The notes beneath the pieces are model-generated. The model worked only from the letters and a program-made list of their open reading frames with translations. It was not told the DNA's origin and did no database searches. Positions 24,150 to 32,978 of a stretch of DNA of 64,000 nucleotides are shown piece after piece (position 1 is the first letter of the stretch; every line of letters begins with the position of its first letter). The stretch lies in the IMG/VR virus record IMGVR_UViG_3300048839_001082, positions 17,523-81,522 of that record; one strand, written 5' to 3'. This DNA is from a virus. Both the position numbers and the translations under genes were made by a program.

Positions 24150-24829
24150 ATGGTGGAACAAGTTATGGAATGGGGCAGCAGATAATTGATGATTCTAGAA
24201 AACACGGTATTGACCAGTTACTCTATTTAGAACATAAATGGGGTGCCTTCTTGGGTAGAGCCGTCTTTAATGATTGTCGATTATCTTTAAAACGCCCTAT
24301 GAAGCTGTTATCAATTTTTGAAGAAGCCGGAAAGAAAGCCGAGAAACAAGGTAGATTTCTGTCTTGGACAGTGCCTATAACAAATTTCCCAGTAGTTCAA
24401 CACTACACAGAAGGTGTGGTGAAGAAGGTCTGGTGTCAATATGGTCCTCCTAGGGGTCCTCGACTCAGTACAAATTACTTCGAAAACACTTACCAAATTT
24501 CTATTTCTTTCATCGAAGAACGTGTGCCTTCCCGAAATAAACAATCTCAAGGTGCGAGTCCCAATGCCATTCATAGCTTAGATGCAGCTCATTTGGCGTT
24601 GACCGTTGAAAGATGTGATTTCCCAGTAACTACCATTCATGATAGTTTCGGGTGTTTATTAGCTGACATGCCTGTTTTGTTCAGGACGGTTAGAGAGACT
24701 TTTGTTGAACTTTATAATGCCAATCCGTTAGAGCATTTAATGAAAGACTTAGGCTGCAATATCAATGATGTGGATAGAGGTACGCTAGATATTTCACTAA
24801 TACTCGAATCTGAGTATGCATTTTCATAG
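24150..24829 (+). CDS. T7-like RNA polymerase, exon 2
   Basis: Exon 2 supplies two bases of the split Tyr codon and 225 further residues. It completes motif B (YGGTSYGMGQQ), then has SPNAIHSLDAAH and motif C TIHDSFG (T7 D812), and ends ESEYAFS, matching the T7 C-terminal 'foot' (ESDFAFA). An ATG at 24170 is internal and not a real start if splicing occurs. Confidence 0.92.
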
Positions 24830-24836
24830 GATCAAA

Positions 24837-25265
24837 ATGAGATTTATTACTGACGTTTCTCAAGTGTACCGTATGGCTGGTTTAGAACATGAGTGTCCAG
24901 TTACCTTCTCTGCGACTTCATTCCCACCATATGAGTACAATCTCAAAATCCCCAAAGCTGTTGGTAAACGCTTGATTGAAAGCTTTGAAGGAGTAACACT
25001 CTATCCTGGTCGAGATTTTTTGAATGATGATGGTGGATTTGCAATAATTCTCGATTCTAAAAAGGACCTTTCAGATTCGAGATTTGGATTGCCGGATCTT
25101 AATGTCGCTGAAGCTGTTCGATTGATAAATACCGAAAATAAAGAAAGATGGGCAAGTGTACTATTTATCACGAACAATGAAACAGGCATTGAGTATGTCT
25201 TTAATATTGATCTCTTGAATGAAGAGCAATTGGTCCAGCTTCTTCATATGCACCAGGAAGATTGA
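24837..25265 (+). CDS. Hypothetical protein, 142 aa
   Basis: The ATG at 24837 is preceded by AGGATCAAA; an ATG at 24816 lies inside the polymerase end without such a site. The protein is soluble, with mixed alpha/beta prediction and no known motif. It follows the RNA polymerase directly and overlaps the next start by 1 nt. Confidence 0.6.
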   Translation: MRFITDVSQVYRMAGLEHECPVTFSATSFPPYEYNLKIPKAVGKRLIESFEGVTLYPGRDFLNDDGGFAIILDSKKDLSDSRFGLPDLNVAEAVRLINTENKERWASVLFITNNETGIEYVFNIDLLNEEQLVQLLHMHQED

Positions 25266-25498
25266 TGAACAAACTCAACATCTTGTTTGAAGGATCTCAA
25301 GGCGTCCTCTTTTCAGTTTCTCCCGAACAATTGCCGGGGTTGTTATTGAATTGTCAATTCGTGAAGAAAGAATACGATTATGAGTTACATAAATACGTAT
25401 TCACGAAAGTTGATAAAGATACATCAATAAGCATTGTTCGTGAAGAGGATATGCCTTCTTCACCCCCAACGGAGATTCCCGTTGAATCTCCTTTTTAG
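25265..25498 (+). CDS. Hypothetical protein, 77 aa
   Basis: ATG overlaps the upstream TGA (TGATG) and follows AGGAAG. The C-terminal codons (PPTEIPVESPF) are encoded by a perfect terminator hairpin, so this protein end is partly shaped by the transcription signal. No family is recognised. Confidence 0.55.
   Translation: MNKLNILFEGSQGVLFSVSPEQLPGLLLNCQFVKKEYDYELHKYVFTKVDKDTSISIVREEDMPSSPPTEIPVESPF
25471..25496 (+). terminator. Terminator embedded in the end of a CDS
   Basis: GGAGATT (25471-25477) pairs with AATCTCC (25485-25491) around CCCGTTG and is followed directly by TTTTT. It overlaps the last codons of the gene ending at 25498 and separates it from the replication operon that follows. 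Confidence 0.7.
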
Positions 25499-25529
25499 AT
25501 CGTCAAAACAATTTCAGTTAAAATTGCTG

Positions 25530-25558
25530 TTGACTAAACCCTAAAGGGGACTTTCTAT
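25530..25558 (+). promoter_or_regulatory. Candidate promoter for the replication operon
   Basis: TTGACT and TTCTAT are separated by 17 bases. The -35 box is strong (5 of 6) and the -10 box weak (3 of 6). It lies between the terminator at 25471 and the single-stranded DNA-binding protein gene, where a promoter is expected. Confidence 0.35.
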
Positions 25559-25579
25559 TTCAACATTTTAAGGTAAATA

Positions 25580-26107
25580 ATGACAATTCTGAAAGACTGC
25601 CAATTGTGGTTCGTGAAGGCAAACCCTAAGTACCCTAATGATAAGTTTAATAAAAAGAATCCGACATGGGAATGTCAGATTCGTACAGAAAGTAAAGAAC
25701 AGAAGAAGCTTTGGGAAGATCTAAAGCTCGGCGTGAAGGCAGTCGTACCCGATGAAGGTGCTCCTTTCTACCGTGTTAATTTACGTAAGAAGTCTATTAA
25801 AGAAGATGGAACACCTGCTTCTACAGTGATCACCGTCAGTGGAAAAATGGTTGACGGAAAGCTAGAGGAAGTCAATCCTGATTCTATTGGAAACGGCTCT
25901 ATTGGTAATGTTAGAATCTTCCAATATGAGTATGAGAAGGAAGTAGGTGGTAAGGGTGTTGCTACAGTACTGATGGGTATTCAAGTCACTAAGCACATTG
26001 TGTATAAGCCTAAGAAGAGAAGCGATGATTTCGGTGAAGCAGATACTGAGACCATCGGCGAATTCGATGAAGAGGCTGTGCCTGAAGATGACGACGTAAA
26101 ATATTAA
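25580..26107 (+). CDS. Single-stranded DNA-binding protein, gp2.5-like
   Basis: A 175-aa protein with an OB-fold-like N-terminal domain (FVKANPKYPNDKF, PTWECQIR) and a strongly acidic C-terminal tail (DEEAVPEDDDVKY). This arrangement is typical of T7 gp2.5-type proteins, whose acidic tail recruits polymerase and helicase. ATG follows AAGGTAAATA. It opens the replication operon, upstream of polymerase, exonuclease and primase-helicase. Confidence 0.8.
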   Translation: MTILKDCQLWFVKANPKYPNDKFNKKNPTWECQIRTESKEQKKLWEDLKLGVKAVVPDEGAPFYRVNLRKKSIKEDGTPASTVITVSGKMVDGKLEEVNPDSIGNGSIGNVRIFQYEYEKEVGGKGVATVLMGIQVTKHIVYKPKKRSDDFGEADTETIGEFDEEAVPEDDDVKY

Positions 26108-26111
26108 AAAG

Positions 26112-26129
26112 AGGGGACTTCGGTCCCCT
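26112..26129 (+). terminator. UUCG-loop hairpin
   Basis: AGGGGAC and GTCCCCT enclose a TTCG tetraloop, a very stable RNA hairpin. It is followed by TAAAATTC, a weak T context, so it may act as a partial terminator or mRNA stabiliser. The same GGGGAC-TTCG-GTCCCC core occurs at 38751. Confidence 0.5.
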
Positions 26130-26149
26130 TAAAATTCAAAAGGATAATT

Positions 26150-26689
26150 ATGACTGTTCCGTTGCAGAAAAAAGATCCATTCGAGCGCTTTCGTGATCTT
26201 GAGAAATTTCCTGATGATAAAAAGAAAGATCCTACTGATAGATTTACTGATCATTACACAGACCATCTCGCGAAAGATTATAGAACACAAGCGCCTATCG
26301 AAATGACTTCTGTTGATTTGGGAAATTGGGCAGCTGAAGACGATGCCGATAAACGTTTCAGCAATGCTCTGGCCCGTGATAACAACGAAATGATCGAAAA
26401 AGACCTAATCGCGGCCGCCGTTAACCCTTCACACCACAAAGGATTTATTGATGACCTTCAATGGATTGATGTGATGTCACGCATACCACGATATCGAAAC
26501 AATCCTGAGGCTTTTAAAGGTGCCGTAGAACTTCAAATTCGAAAGTATCTGGATAGAAATGGTCGTAAAGATAACGAACTCCAAGAGCTCCTCAAAGGGC
26601 TTTGGTACTACAAGTATCTTTGCGCTTATATAAAGAATGGCTGCAAACCCATTCGAGGTGATGACGTGGAGAGGATTCTAGCGAAATGA
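26150..26689 (+). CDS. DUF3310 protein
   Basis: A 179-aa protein. The C-terminal half carries the DUF3310 pattern: NPSHHKG near residue 92, then WIDVMSRIPRY, a KYLDRNGRKDN element and LLKGLWYYKYL. The domain is frequent next to phage DNA metabolism genes and is sometimes annotated as nucleotide-kinase-like, but its function is not established. The charged N-terminal half is probably disordered. It overlaps the polymerase start by 4 nt. Confidence 0.75.
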   Translation: MTVPLQKKDPFERFRDLEKFPDDKKKDPTDRFTDHYTDHLAKDYRTQAPIEMTSVDLGNWAAEDDADKRFSNALARDNNEMIEKDLIAAAVNPSHHKGFIDDLQWIDVMSRIPRYRNNPEAFKGAVELQIRKYLDRNGRKDNELQELLKGLWYYKYLCAYIKNGCKPIRGDDVERILAK

Positions 26690-28638
26690 GCTTCGAGAAG
26701 ATTCTGTTTGACATAGAAACGGATGGATTGCTTGACACTTGCACACGTATGTGGATACTTCATGCCGTAGATCTGAAAACGGGTGAAATGAAAGAGTATC
26801 TTGAAGGTGACCTGGGTTGGCAGGATCTTCTCAGCAATGCCAAGCATGTCATCGGCCATAATGTTATCGGGTTTGATTTACAGGCCTTAAAGAAACTATT
26901 CGATTTCGACTTAAAGAGTGATTGTCAAATTACCGACACGATGATCTTATCATTGGTCTTAAATTACAGAAGATTTGGTGATGACGGTCATAGTCTTGAG
27001 GCTTGGGGCAAGTTTCTAAAACAACCTAAACAAGAGCATGAAGATTGGACACAATTCTCAGAAGAAATGAGAACAAGATGCCGTTCAGACGTTCAATTGA
27101 ATATTAAGGTTTATGAAATTGTCAGAAAAGAGTTGGTTGCATTATCAACTAAAGCCCCTCAGATAATTCATTATTTAGATGCCGAACATTACACAGCTGA
27201 ATGGTGCGCTCAAGCCGAAAGAGAGGGTTGGCCGTTCGATATGGAAAAGGCATCCATTCTTCAGCCAAAGCTTGAAGCTTCAGTACAATTAGCATATGAA
27301 GCACTATCCGCAAAACTGGGAACTAAAACAGTCGCCATCGATAAGAAGAATGGAGAAGTACTTCCTAAAAAACCAAAGTGGACTAAAGACGGTTTCTATG
27401 ATGCGCATACTTGTCGATGGTTTGATATAGAACCACCTTCAGGTTTTGAAGGTGAAGAAAGAATGGTTTTAGGGCCATACTCTCGTATTAAGTTTGAACC
27501 GTTGTCTCTAGATTCTGTTACCGATGTAAAAATCTTTCTTAATAGAAATGGATGGAAGCCTACTCAATGGAATTACAAAACTGAATTCGATGATGAAACC
27601 GGAAGATACAAGAGAATAAAGACATCTCCCAAAATCACTGAGGATTCTTTGGAGTTTCTTGGTGGTGATGGTAAACTCTATTCGGATTTTGCGGTAGCAA
27701 GATCCAGATTGAGTATTTTAAAAACATGGATTGAAGCGGCTAAAAAAGATGGAAAAGTACATGGTGGCGCTTTCCCCATTGGGACTCCTAGTTTCCGTGC
27801 AAGGCATAGCATTATCGTTAATGTTACTAGTGTTGATAGCGCGTGGGGAAAAGAAATGCGCGAACTCTTCACTTGTAAACCCGGCTGGAGACTTGTGGGT
27901 TGTGACAGCTCAGGTAACCAAGCTCGAGGACTTGCGCATTATCTTAAAGATGCTGCGTACATTGACACTTTACTCCATGGCGATGTTCATCGTGTTAACG
28001 CTAGGATTCTTGATTCAGTTCTTTTGGGAATGGGTATTGCCTGGGATGAATGGCTAGTCGAGCAGGGAATGACTGCCGATGAAAAGCATACTCTCGAAGA
28101 GAATATCCTGGCAAGACAAAGAAGTAATGCCAAAAGAATTCTATATGCTTTCTTATTTGGAGCTTCCGGTGAAAAACTGTGGAGTTACGTCTTCGGTGTA
28201 TTTAATAAGAGAAAAGGAAGTGAATTAAAAACAGGATTCATGAAAGCTGTTCCTGGATTTGAAGCACTAATCACCAAACTAAACGATATCTTCAATAAGA
28301 CTAAAAGAACGGGAGATGGCTACATACCGTCCATCACCGGTGCCAGAATATATGTGGATTCCCCACACAAGCTTTTAGTGTATTTATTGCAAGCCACTGA
28401 AAAAGCCACTTGCGCAGCTGCCTTAATGCTCACGGTCAAAGAGCTCAGAAAAAGAAATATTCCTTATACTCCTTGTATTTTTATGCATGATGAAATTCAA
28501 TTCCAAGTGCCTGAAGAGTATGCGGAAGAAGTGGGTAAGATCGGTAAGTTGGCCTTTAAAGAAGGTCCCAAGTTGTTCAACATTCAGATAATGGATGGTG
28601 AATATAAGATCGGTAATAATTGGTTTGAGACACATTGA
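26686..28638 (+). CDS. DNA polymerase, family A with 3'-5' exonuclease (T7 gp5-like)
   Basis: A 650-aa replicative polymerase. The exonuclease domain has FDIETDGL (Exo I), GHNVIGFDL (Exo II) and RCRSDVQLN (Exo III). The polymerase domain has motif A VGCDSSGNQARGL (about residue 405), motif B AKRILYAFLFGASGEK (about 483) and motif C FMHDEIQF (about 602). Length is close to T7 gp5 (704 aa). It starts in a 4-nt overlap with the DUF3310 gene. No interruption is seen in it, unlike the other core enzymes. Confidence 0.95.
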   Translation: MSFEKILFDIETDGLLDTCTRMWILHAVDLKTGEMKEYLEGDLGWQDLLSNAKHVIGHNVIGFDLQALKKLFDFDLKSDCQITDTMILSLVLNYRRFGDDGHSLEAWGKFLKQPKQEHEDWTQFSEEMRTRCRSDVQLNIKVYEIVRKELVALSTKAPQIIHYLDAEHYTAEWCAQAEREGWPFDMEKASILQPKLEASVQLAYEALSAKLGTKTVAIDKKNGEVLPKKPKWTKDGFYDAHTCRWFDIEPPSGFEGEERMVLGPYSRIKFEPLSLDSVTDVKIFLNRNGWKPTQWNYKTEFDDETGRYKRIKTSPKITEDSLEFLGGDGKLYSDFAVARSRLSILKTWIEAAKKDGKVHGGAFPIGTPSFRARHSIIVNVTSVDSAWGKEMRELFTCKPGWRLVGCDSSGNQARGLAHYLKDAAYIDTLLHGDVHRVNARILDSVLLGMGIAWDEWLVEQGMTADEKHTLEENILARQRSNAKRILYAFLFGASGEKLWSYVFGVFNKRKGSELKTGFMKAVPGFEALITKLNDIFNKTKRTGDGYIPSITGARIYVDSPHKLLVYLLQATEKATCAAALMLTVKELRKRNIPYTPCIFMHDEIQFQVPEEYAEEVGKIGKLAFKEGPKLFNIQIMDGEYKIGNNWFETH

Positions 28639-28640
28639 CC

Positions 28641-28820
28641 ATGCCTATTGAAATTAAAATTTTTATTACATGTTTGATTGTTTGGGTAGGCTCAATGATC
28701 ACAATCATTGAAATTAGACCGGACTCTTATACTTTCATAGATATTATTTTGAAAATTTGTTTTAGTGGAAGTTTATTTATTATGGCAGCTACAATATTAT
28801 ACAGTATTTGGAGATTTTAA
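28641..28820 (+). CDS. Two-span membrane protein, 59 aa
   Basis: ATG at 28641 lies just after the polymerase stop. Two hydrophobic helices (about residues 5-22 and 33-56) are separated by a short polar loop. The stop overlaps the next ATG. No family is recognised. Confidence 0.5.
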   Translation: MPIEIKIFITCLIVWVGSMITIIEIRPDSYTFIDIILKICFSGSLFIMAATILYSIWRF

Positions 28821-29044
28821 TGGCTGAAATGAAACAATATGGAATTACGGTTAAGTTCAATGAAAGAGGTTATTGGTCGAAACCTTATACATACAAGTCC
28901 ATTGTCACATATGAAAAGAACGATATCGTAGTGGTTCCCACAGGTACATTTTATTCAGTGGGCAAAGTTCTTTCATGTGAAGAGAACTATCAATTCGATC
29001 CTAAGATTAACTATAAACACATTCATTCAAAGGTAATCCTGTGA
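28820..29044 (+). CDS. Hypothetical protein, 74 aa
   Basis: ATG at 28820 overlaps the previous stop and has GGAG at correct spacing. The protein is beta-rich, basic and Tyr-rich with no known motif. It overlaps the next gene by 4 nt. Confidence 0.55.
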   Translation: MAEMKQYGITVKFNERGYWSKPYTYKSIVTYEKNDIVVVPTGTFYSVGKVLSCEENYQFDPKINYKHIHSKVIL

Positions 29045-29256
29045 AAACATTCGCTATCTCCTGGTTGCGATTTGTTGATGGTGAAATCCACATGGCCGAG
29101 TTCGAAGCGCATTCTTTATATGAAGCTATTTGTGAAGCTTTCTTCAGAGCGACGGATACGAAGTATGAAGGCATTCCAACAGCTGAAGATGTGATAGATG
29201 CAGGATATGACGATCATGAAACTGCTCTCGGAGCTATTCAAATAGGTGGAATTTAA
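29041..29256 (+). CDS. Hypothetical acidic protein, 71 aa
   Basis: GTG start in a GTGA overlap with the previous gene. It is acidic and mostly helical (EAHSLYEAICEAFF). No family is recognised. It ends in a 1-nt overlap with the next start. Confidence 0.55.
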   Translation: MKTFAISWLRFVDGEIHMAEFEAHSLYEAICEAFFRATDTKYEGIPTAEDVIDAGYDDHETALGAIQIGGI

Positions 29257-29513
29257 TGACTATCAATTTTGGTGAGCTGTTAATCGAAGCAGTCGGTGAT
29301 ATTGAAGCTCATTATGATAAGCCTGAAATTCTTCCGGTTTCTATAATTGATATAGAACGCACTGATCAAACATTTGACATGAATCACCATATGTCAGACC
29401 CTTGTCCTGAATGTGGAGGTTTTAATATGCTATTAGGGGATTGGGTTTGCTACGGCACATGCCACGTATGTTTTGAAAAACGTATGGATGAAGATGACAT
29501 TAGCAATTATTGA
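29256..29513 (+). CDS. Putative zinc-ribbon protein, 85 aa
   Basis: The C-terminal third has CPECGG and, 16 residues on, CYGTCHVC, a spacing that could bind zinc. The N-terminal part is acidic. It overlaps the exonuclease gene by 20 nt. It may be a nucleic-acid-binding accessory protein; that is inference. Confidence 0.5.
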   Translation: MTINFGELLIEAVGDIEAHYDKPEILPVSIIDIERTDQTFDMNHHMSDPCPECGGFNMLLGDWVCYGTCHVCFEKRMDEDDISNY

Positions 29514-30324
29514 TGGCGATGTCCTCGCATATCAGGCCTGCTACTCTATATGGGAAGACCGTCTCAAGGCCGCAGGTCGAATTCGCGATGAAATGATTTT
29601 AATCGCGTTGGATGAAGATGGCCATAAAGCACCAATAGAGTTCACTAAAGAAGAAGAAAGAAAAGCGCTTGAAAAAGCTTGGAAGTATTTTGTTTTTCTT
29701 CATCAAAATTTAATGGATAAACTTTATTGTGAAGATTATCTCATGGCCGTGAAGGGTCCTAACAACTTTCGTAATTTACTTTATCCTGATTATAAGCTCA
29801 ATCGCCATTCTGATCCTACTAAACGTAATATCTTTGTCCCTATCATTAGATCTCTTGCAGTGGCTGAAGGATTCGCCGTTGATTCCGATGGTCGTGAAGC
29901 GGATGATTTAATGCGAATTTGGGCCGAGCAAGCCATGGAATCTGGTGATGATTTTATTATCGCAACGATTGATAAAGACTTAAAGTGTATTCCAGGTAAA
30001 CACTACTTGATGAATAAAGAAATATTTTTTGAAGTTTCTAAAGAAGAGGCTCGAAAACATTATTATGAACAATTGCTTAAAGGGGATCCTACAGATCACA
30101 TTCCAGGTGTACCTAAAATTGGAAATGTTAAAGCAGAGAAATTAATCAAGCCTTGCAAGAATGAAGAAGAAATGCAAGAAGTAGTCGTGAATGCATATAT
30201 TGAAGCATATGGAGAAGAATGGTATAGTTACTTTTTATCTAATGCCAAAATGATTCATTTACAAAAAGACCCTAATGATTATTTTAAGGCTTCTGATTGG
30301 CCTGTCTTATTGGAGTTGAGATGA
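29494..30324 (+). CDS. 5'-3' exonuclease (T7 gp6/flap-like)
   Basis: A 276-aa nuclease. ATG at 29494 behind GGATGAAG gives the N-terminus MTLAIIDGDVLAYQ, where the Asp residues begin the metal site. Further acidic residues occur in GREADDLM and IATIDKDLK, and a helix-hairpin-helix-like DHIPGVPKIGNVKAEKLI follows, the classic order of the 5'-nuclease family. It removes RNA primers and degrades DNA ends in T7-like replication. Confidence 0.88.
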   Translation: MTLAIIDGDVLAYQACYSIWEDRLKAAGRIRDEMILIALDEDGHKAPIEFTKEEERKALEKAWKYFVFLHQNLMDKLYCEDYLMAVKGPNNFRNLLYPDYKLNRHSDPTKRNIFVPIIRSLAVAEGFAVDSDGREADDLMRIWAEQAMESGDDFIIATIDKDLKCIPGKHYLMNKEIFFEVSKEEARKHYYEQLLKGDPTDHIPGVPKIGNVKAEKLIKPCKNEEEMQEVVVNAYIEAYGEEWYSYFLSNAKMIHLQKDPNDYFKASDWPVLLELR

Positions 30325-30968
30325 AATTAGAATGGCAAAATGCGCCCGTGAAAACGCAGTGGGGTGACTGTATGAGAGAATGTCTTGTTGAATTAGACAA
30401 AGATTCAACATTGCGACTTTTCGCGGATGTTGATGATTTGCACAAAGTGGAAAGTGCGCTCTTACGCGAACTGCTGGACGAGCCGGTGCAGGAGTCAAGC
30501 CCACTCGCGGGCACGATGGCAGAGCAATTCCTGCAAGTCGTCGCCAGCATCTGGCACGATCACCCGGACTATTCGATCCGGCAGACGCTGGACGCGCTCA
30601 ATGCGAAGTTTCCTGCAGAGCCGGTGCAGGACACGCCGCCGCAGCGTCCACCCACACCTGTAGGCTGGAGTGATACGGACTGGCTGGCTCACCTATCGAC
30701 CATGCCGCCGATTGCATACGCGCTACGCGACACCCTATACGGCACCAGCAAAGCCGGCGTGCTGCGTTTCTGCGCCGCCAACGAGCCGGGTGCGTTTGCT
30801 GTCTACACCCACCCACCGCAGCAGCGCAAGCCGCTGACGGATGACGAAGCACTCGCGCTTATCCGCGCCACGCCGCAAGAGGACGTTACTCAAGAAGGAT
30901 GGATTCGCAGGCAGCGTCTTTCCTGGGTTCGCGCCATCGAGCGTGCCATCACAGGAGAGCCAACATGA
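30321..30968 (+). CDS. Hypothetical protein, 215 aa, N-terminus AT-rich and body GC-rich
   Basis: ATG at 30321 overlaps the exonuclease stop and has GGAG upstream. The first 35 codons match phage composition, but from about 30430 the gene is strongly GC-rich. The end, LTDDEALALIR...RAIERAITGEPT, resembles accessory proteins of betaproteobacterial phages. The GGAGAGCC encoding Gly-Glu-Pro is also the ribosome-binding site of the next gene. It looks like a fusion of a native start to imported sequence. Confidence 0.6.
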   Translation: MKLEWQNAPVKTQWGDCMRECLVELDKDSTLRLFADVDDLHKVESALLRELLDEPVQESSPLAGTMAEQFLQVVASIWHDHPDYSIRQTLDALNAKFPAEPVQDTPPQRPPTPVGWSDTDWLAHLSTMPPIAYALRDTLYGTSKAGVLRFCAANEPGAFAVYTHPPQQRKPLTDDEALALIRATPQEDVTQEGWIRRQRLSWVRAIERAITGEPT

Positions 30969-31327
30969 ACGACCTCATCAGCAGACTGCGAGCCCTGTCG
31001 CGCCACGAGCACGACGACCTCACGATTGGGGATGAGGCGGTGGATGAAATCAAGCGGCTGCGGGTCGATCATGCCGCTGCGATGGCGGCAATGTGGAAGC
31101 GAGTCGCTGAGCTGAAGCAACTGTCGAACGATCGCTGGCGCGAGAACGAACGCTTGCAGGCCCTCAACAGCAGCCTCACCCGTAAGGCGAACGCTTACCT
31201 CATCGAGAACGCACGGCTGGCAGAAGAGAACACACGCATGCGTAGTGTGCTTGGCGAGATCGAGTGGAGCAACGACACCACATGGCAGTCCGAGGCCGCA
31301 CGCGCAGCCCTGAAGGAGACGCCATGA
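30965..31327 (+). CDS. Hypothetical coiled-coil protein, 120 aa
   Basis: ATG at 30965 overlaps the preceding stop (ATGA). The protein is nearly all charged helix (RENERLQALNSSLTRKANAY) and GC-rich. It is part of the imported four-gene cassette at 30.4-32.2 kb. Confidence 0.6.
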   Translation: MNDLISRLRALSRHEHDDLTIGDEAVDEIKRLRVDHAAAMAAMWKRVAELKQLSNDRWRENERLQALNSSLTRKANAYLIENARLAEENTRMRSVLGEIEWSNDTTWQSEAARAALKETP

Positions 31328-31986
31328 CCCCCACCCAACGCGCCGCCGCGAAGCGGCTGGCAAAAGAACTTGCCAGTGTTCACCCACTGCACCCTTACGC
31401 GCAGATGTGTGGAAGTGCCGCCGCCCTCCTGCGCGAACTGGCCGCAGAGCCGGATGACGTACCTGAGTTAGTGAAGGTACGCCGTCAACTATTTGCCGCA
31501 GAGCCGGTGGTGACTGAATGCGCTGACAACGACTCACCGTGGCTGGTCTGCAAGACGTGCGCAGCGGCGGGGAAGTGCGTGAAGGAAGCAGAGCAGGTGC
31601 AGAAGCCGGTGGCGTGGGGGGTTTTTGTAGATGACGAGTTGTTCAAGCCGTTTAACTGCAAAGACGAGGCTGTGGACTGGTTCCAAGCACAATACAACCA
31701 CGGATCGCGGTACGATTATTTGGTTCTTCCGCTCTACGCCGCACCGCAGCAGCCCATGCACTGCCCAAAGGACGGCGGAGAGTGCGGTGCCGGAGGGTAC
31801 TGCCGGCCGGAGCCGGTGCAGCGCAAGCCGTCGATTGAACCATTTGTTGTGAGGCATTACGCTTTTGACGAACGGTCAAGCATCAAGGGCAACGGTTTCG
31901 ACGGCCTAGCGATTGGCGAAGACCGCGAGGAGGCTGAATGCTTTATCAAGTTTGTGAATGCCGCAATCAAGGGAGAGCCGACATGA
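31324..31986 (+). CDS. Hypothetical Cys-rich accessory protein, 220 aa
   Basis: ATG at 31324 overlaps the previous stop. It contains PVAWGVF and a PLYAAPQQ element typical of accessory proteins in proteobacterial phages, plus several Cys clusters (CKTCAAAGKC, CPKDGGECGAGGYC) that may bind metal. It ends GEPT, and the coding GGAGAGCC serves as the next ribosome-binding site. Composition is GC-rich. Confidence 0.6.
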   Translation: MTPTQRAAAKRLAKELASVHPLHPYAQMCGSAAALLRELAAEPDDVPELVKVRRQLFAAEPVVTECADNDSPWLVCKTCAAAGKCVKEAEQVQKPVAWGVFVDDELFKPFNCKDEAVDWFQAQYNHGSRYDYLVLPLYAAPQQPMHCPKDGGECGAGGYCRPEPVQRKPSIEPFVVRHYAFDERSSIKGNGFDGLAIGEDREEAECFIKFVNAAIKGEPT

Positions 31987-32186
31987 GTGATTACTTTGAG
32001 GGATTGAAACTGGCGCAGCGCATTGGCGTGCCATGCAGAAACTGCGCAACCTCAAGCATCTGGTGCGAGCGATGCGCTCAAAAGTGGCGCAAGGCGTGTG
32101 AAGACACAGCAAGACAAGTGTCTCCACCAAACGCGGCCCACATGCCTGACGCCATCGAGCGCGCCATCACAGGAGAGCCGACATGA
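31983..32186 (+). CDS. Hypothetical protein with CxxC pairs, 67 aa
   Basis: ATG at 31983 overlaps the upstream stop. CRNC and CERC, eleven residues apart, could form a small zinc site. The C-terminus, AIERAITGEPT, is nearly identical to that of the gene ending at 30968, pointing to shared cassette ancestry. GC-rich. Confidence 0.55.
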   Translation: MSDYFEGLKLAQRIGVPCRNCATSSIWCERCAQKWRKACEDTARQVSPPNAAHMPDAIERAITGEPT

Positions 32187-32434
32187 AATTTAATGCGTTA
32201 TTTGGTTTAGGCGAAATCGTCTGTACGCATCAGCGTGAGACAGTTAATGGTGTGTACCCCGACATGATACTGAAGGTGGTCGCCATTCAATTTGAGTTAA
32301 ATGGATCGGTGATGTATTTGTGTCGCAATGCAATATCTGGTAATATTATCGTGTGTGGAGAGAATGAGCTGATCGGCGATCCGGCATTTGACCAAGAGGC
32401 TGGCAAGTATCCACAGGAAACAAATGAAATTTGA
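32183..32434 (+). CDS. Hypothetical protein, 83 aa
   Basis: ATG overlaps the GEPT-type stop of the previous gene and uses its GGAG. Composition returns to the AT-rich phage style here, marking the right edge of the imported cassette. Beta-rich, with no known motif. Confidence 0.55.
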   Translation: MKFNALFGLGEIVCTHQRETVNGVYPDMILKVVAIQFELNGSVMYLCRNAISGNIIVCGENELIGDPAFDQEAGKYPQETNEI

Positions 32435-32978
32435 AGGCAAATTACCGAAAGACTTCGAATCCGTGAAAGAGGCCAAGAAAGTCGCGATTCATCAATTATC
32501 GTATTACAACAAAATGATGAATCAAAAAATAATGGGGAGTTCCATAGCTTCAAATGGCCATTGGCAATTTCCTGAAGAAATGGGGCCACCATTCGTGGGC
32601 TTTATTTATGCGCTTTATGACCCTGTTTTGCATCGCGCCTATTTAGGAAAGAAGGCCTATTTAGGTACAGGTGTTAAAAATCGCGGCAAAGACAGTGGGT
32701 GGCGTAATTATGTATCTTCTTCAAATCTATTAAAAGAATTATTTCAGCATCGACCGGTGAGTGAATTTGAATTTATATGTATTGAGCAATACAAAACCAA
32801 AGGTACCTTATCATACGCTGAAACATGGTCGTTGTGCATGGCTGAGGCACCAACAAGTAAACTTTTCTACAATACACGAATAGAGTCAGTTTCTTGGTCA
32901 GTTAAAGAGCCGATATCTGAAAGACATAAAGAAAGATTATCAATGATAATAAAGATAGTGAAAGAAAATAATGAGTAA
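32424..32978 (+). CDS. GIY-YIG-like endonuclease, probable free-standing homing nuclease
   Basis: A 184-aa protein starting at ATG behind AGGAAACAA. It shows GFIYALYD...RAYLGKKAYLG, then GWRNYVSSS, EFEFICIEQYKTKGTLSYAETW and FYNTRIE. This order is seen in GIY-YIG-superfamily nucleases of phages annotated as homing endonucleases. It sits immediately upstream of the intein-bearing primase-helicase, a typical position for a mobile nuclease. Confidence 0.6.
   Translation: MKFEGKLPKDFESVKEAKKVAIHQLSYYNKMMNQKIMGSSIASNGHWQFPEEMGPPFVGFIYALYDPVLHRAYLGKKAYLGTGVKNRGKDSGWRNYVSSSNLLKELFQHRPVSEFEFICIEQYKTKGTLSYAETWSLCMAEAPTSKLFYNTRIESVSWSVKEPISERHKERLSMIIKIVKENNE

Noticed and set aside
30890-31537. 215-codon ORF on the - strand
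   Set aside because: GC-rich shadow frame opposite the coupled cassette genes, which have overlapping starts and ribosome-binding sites on the + strand.
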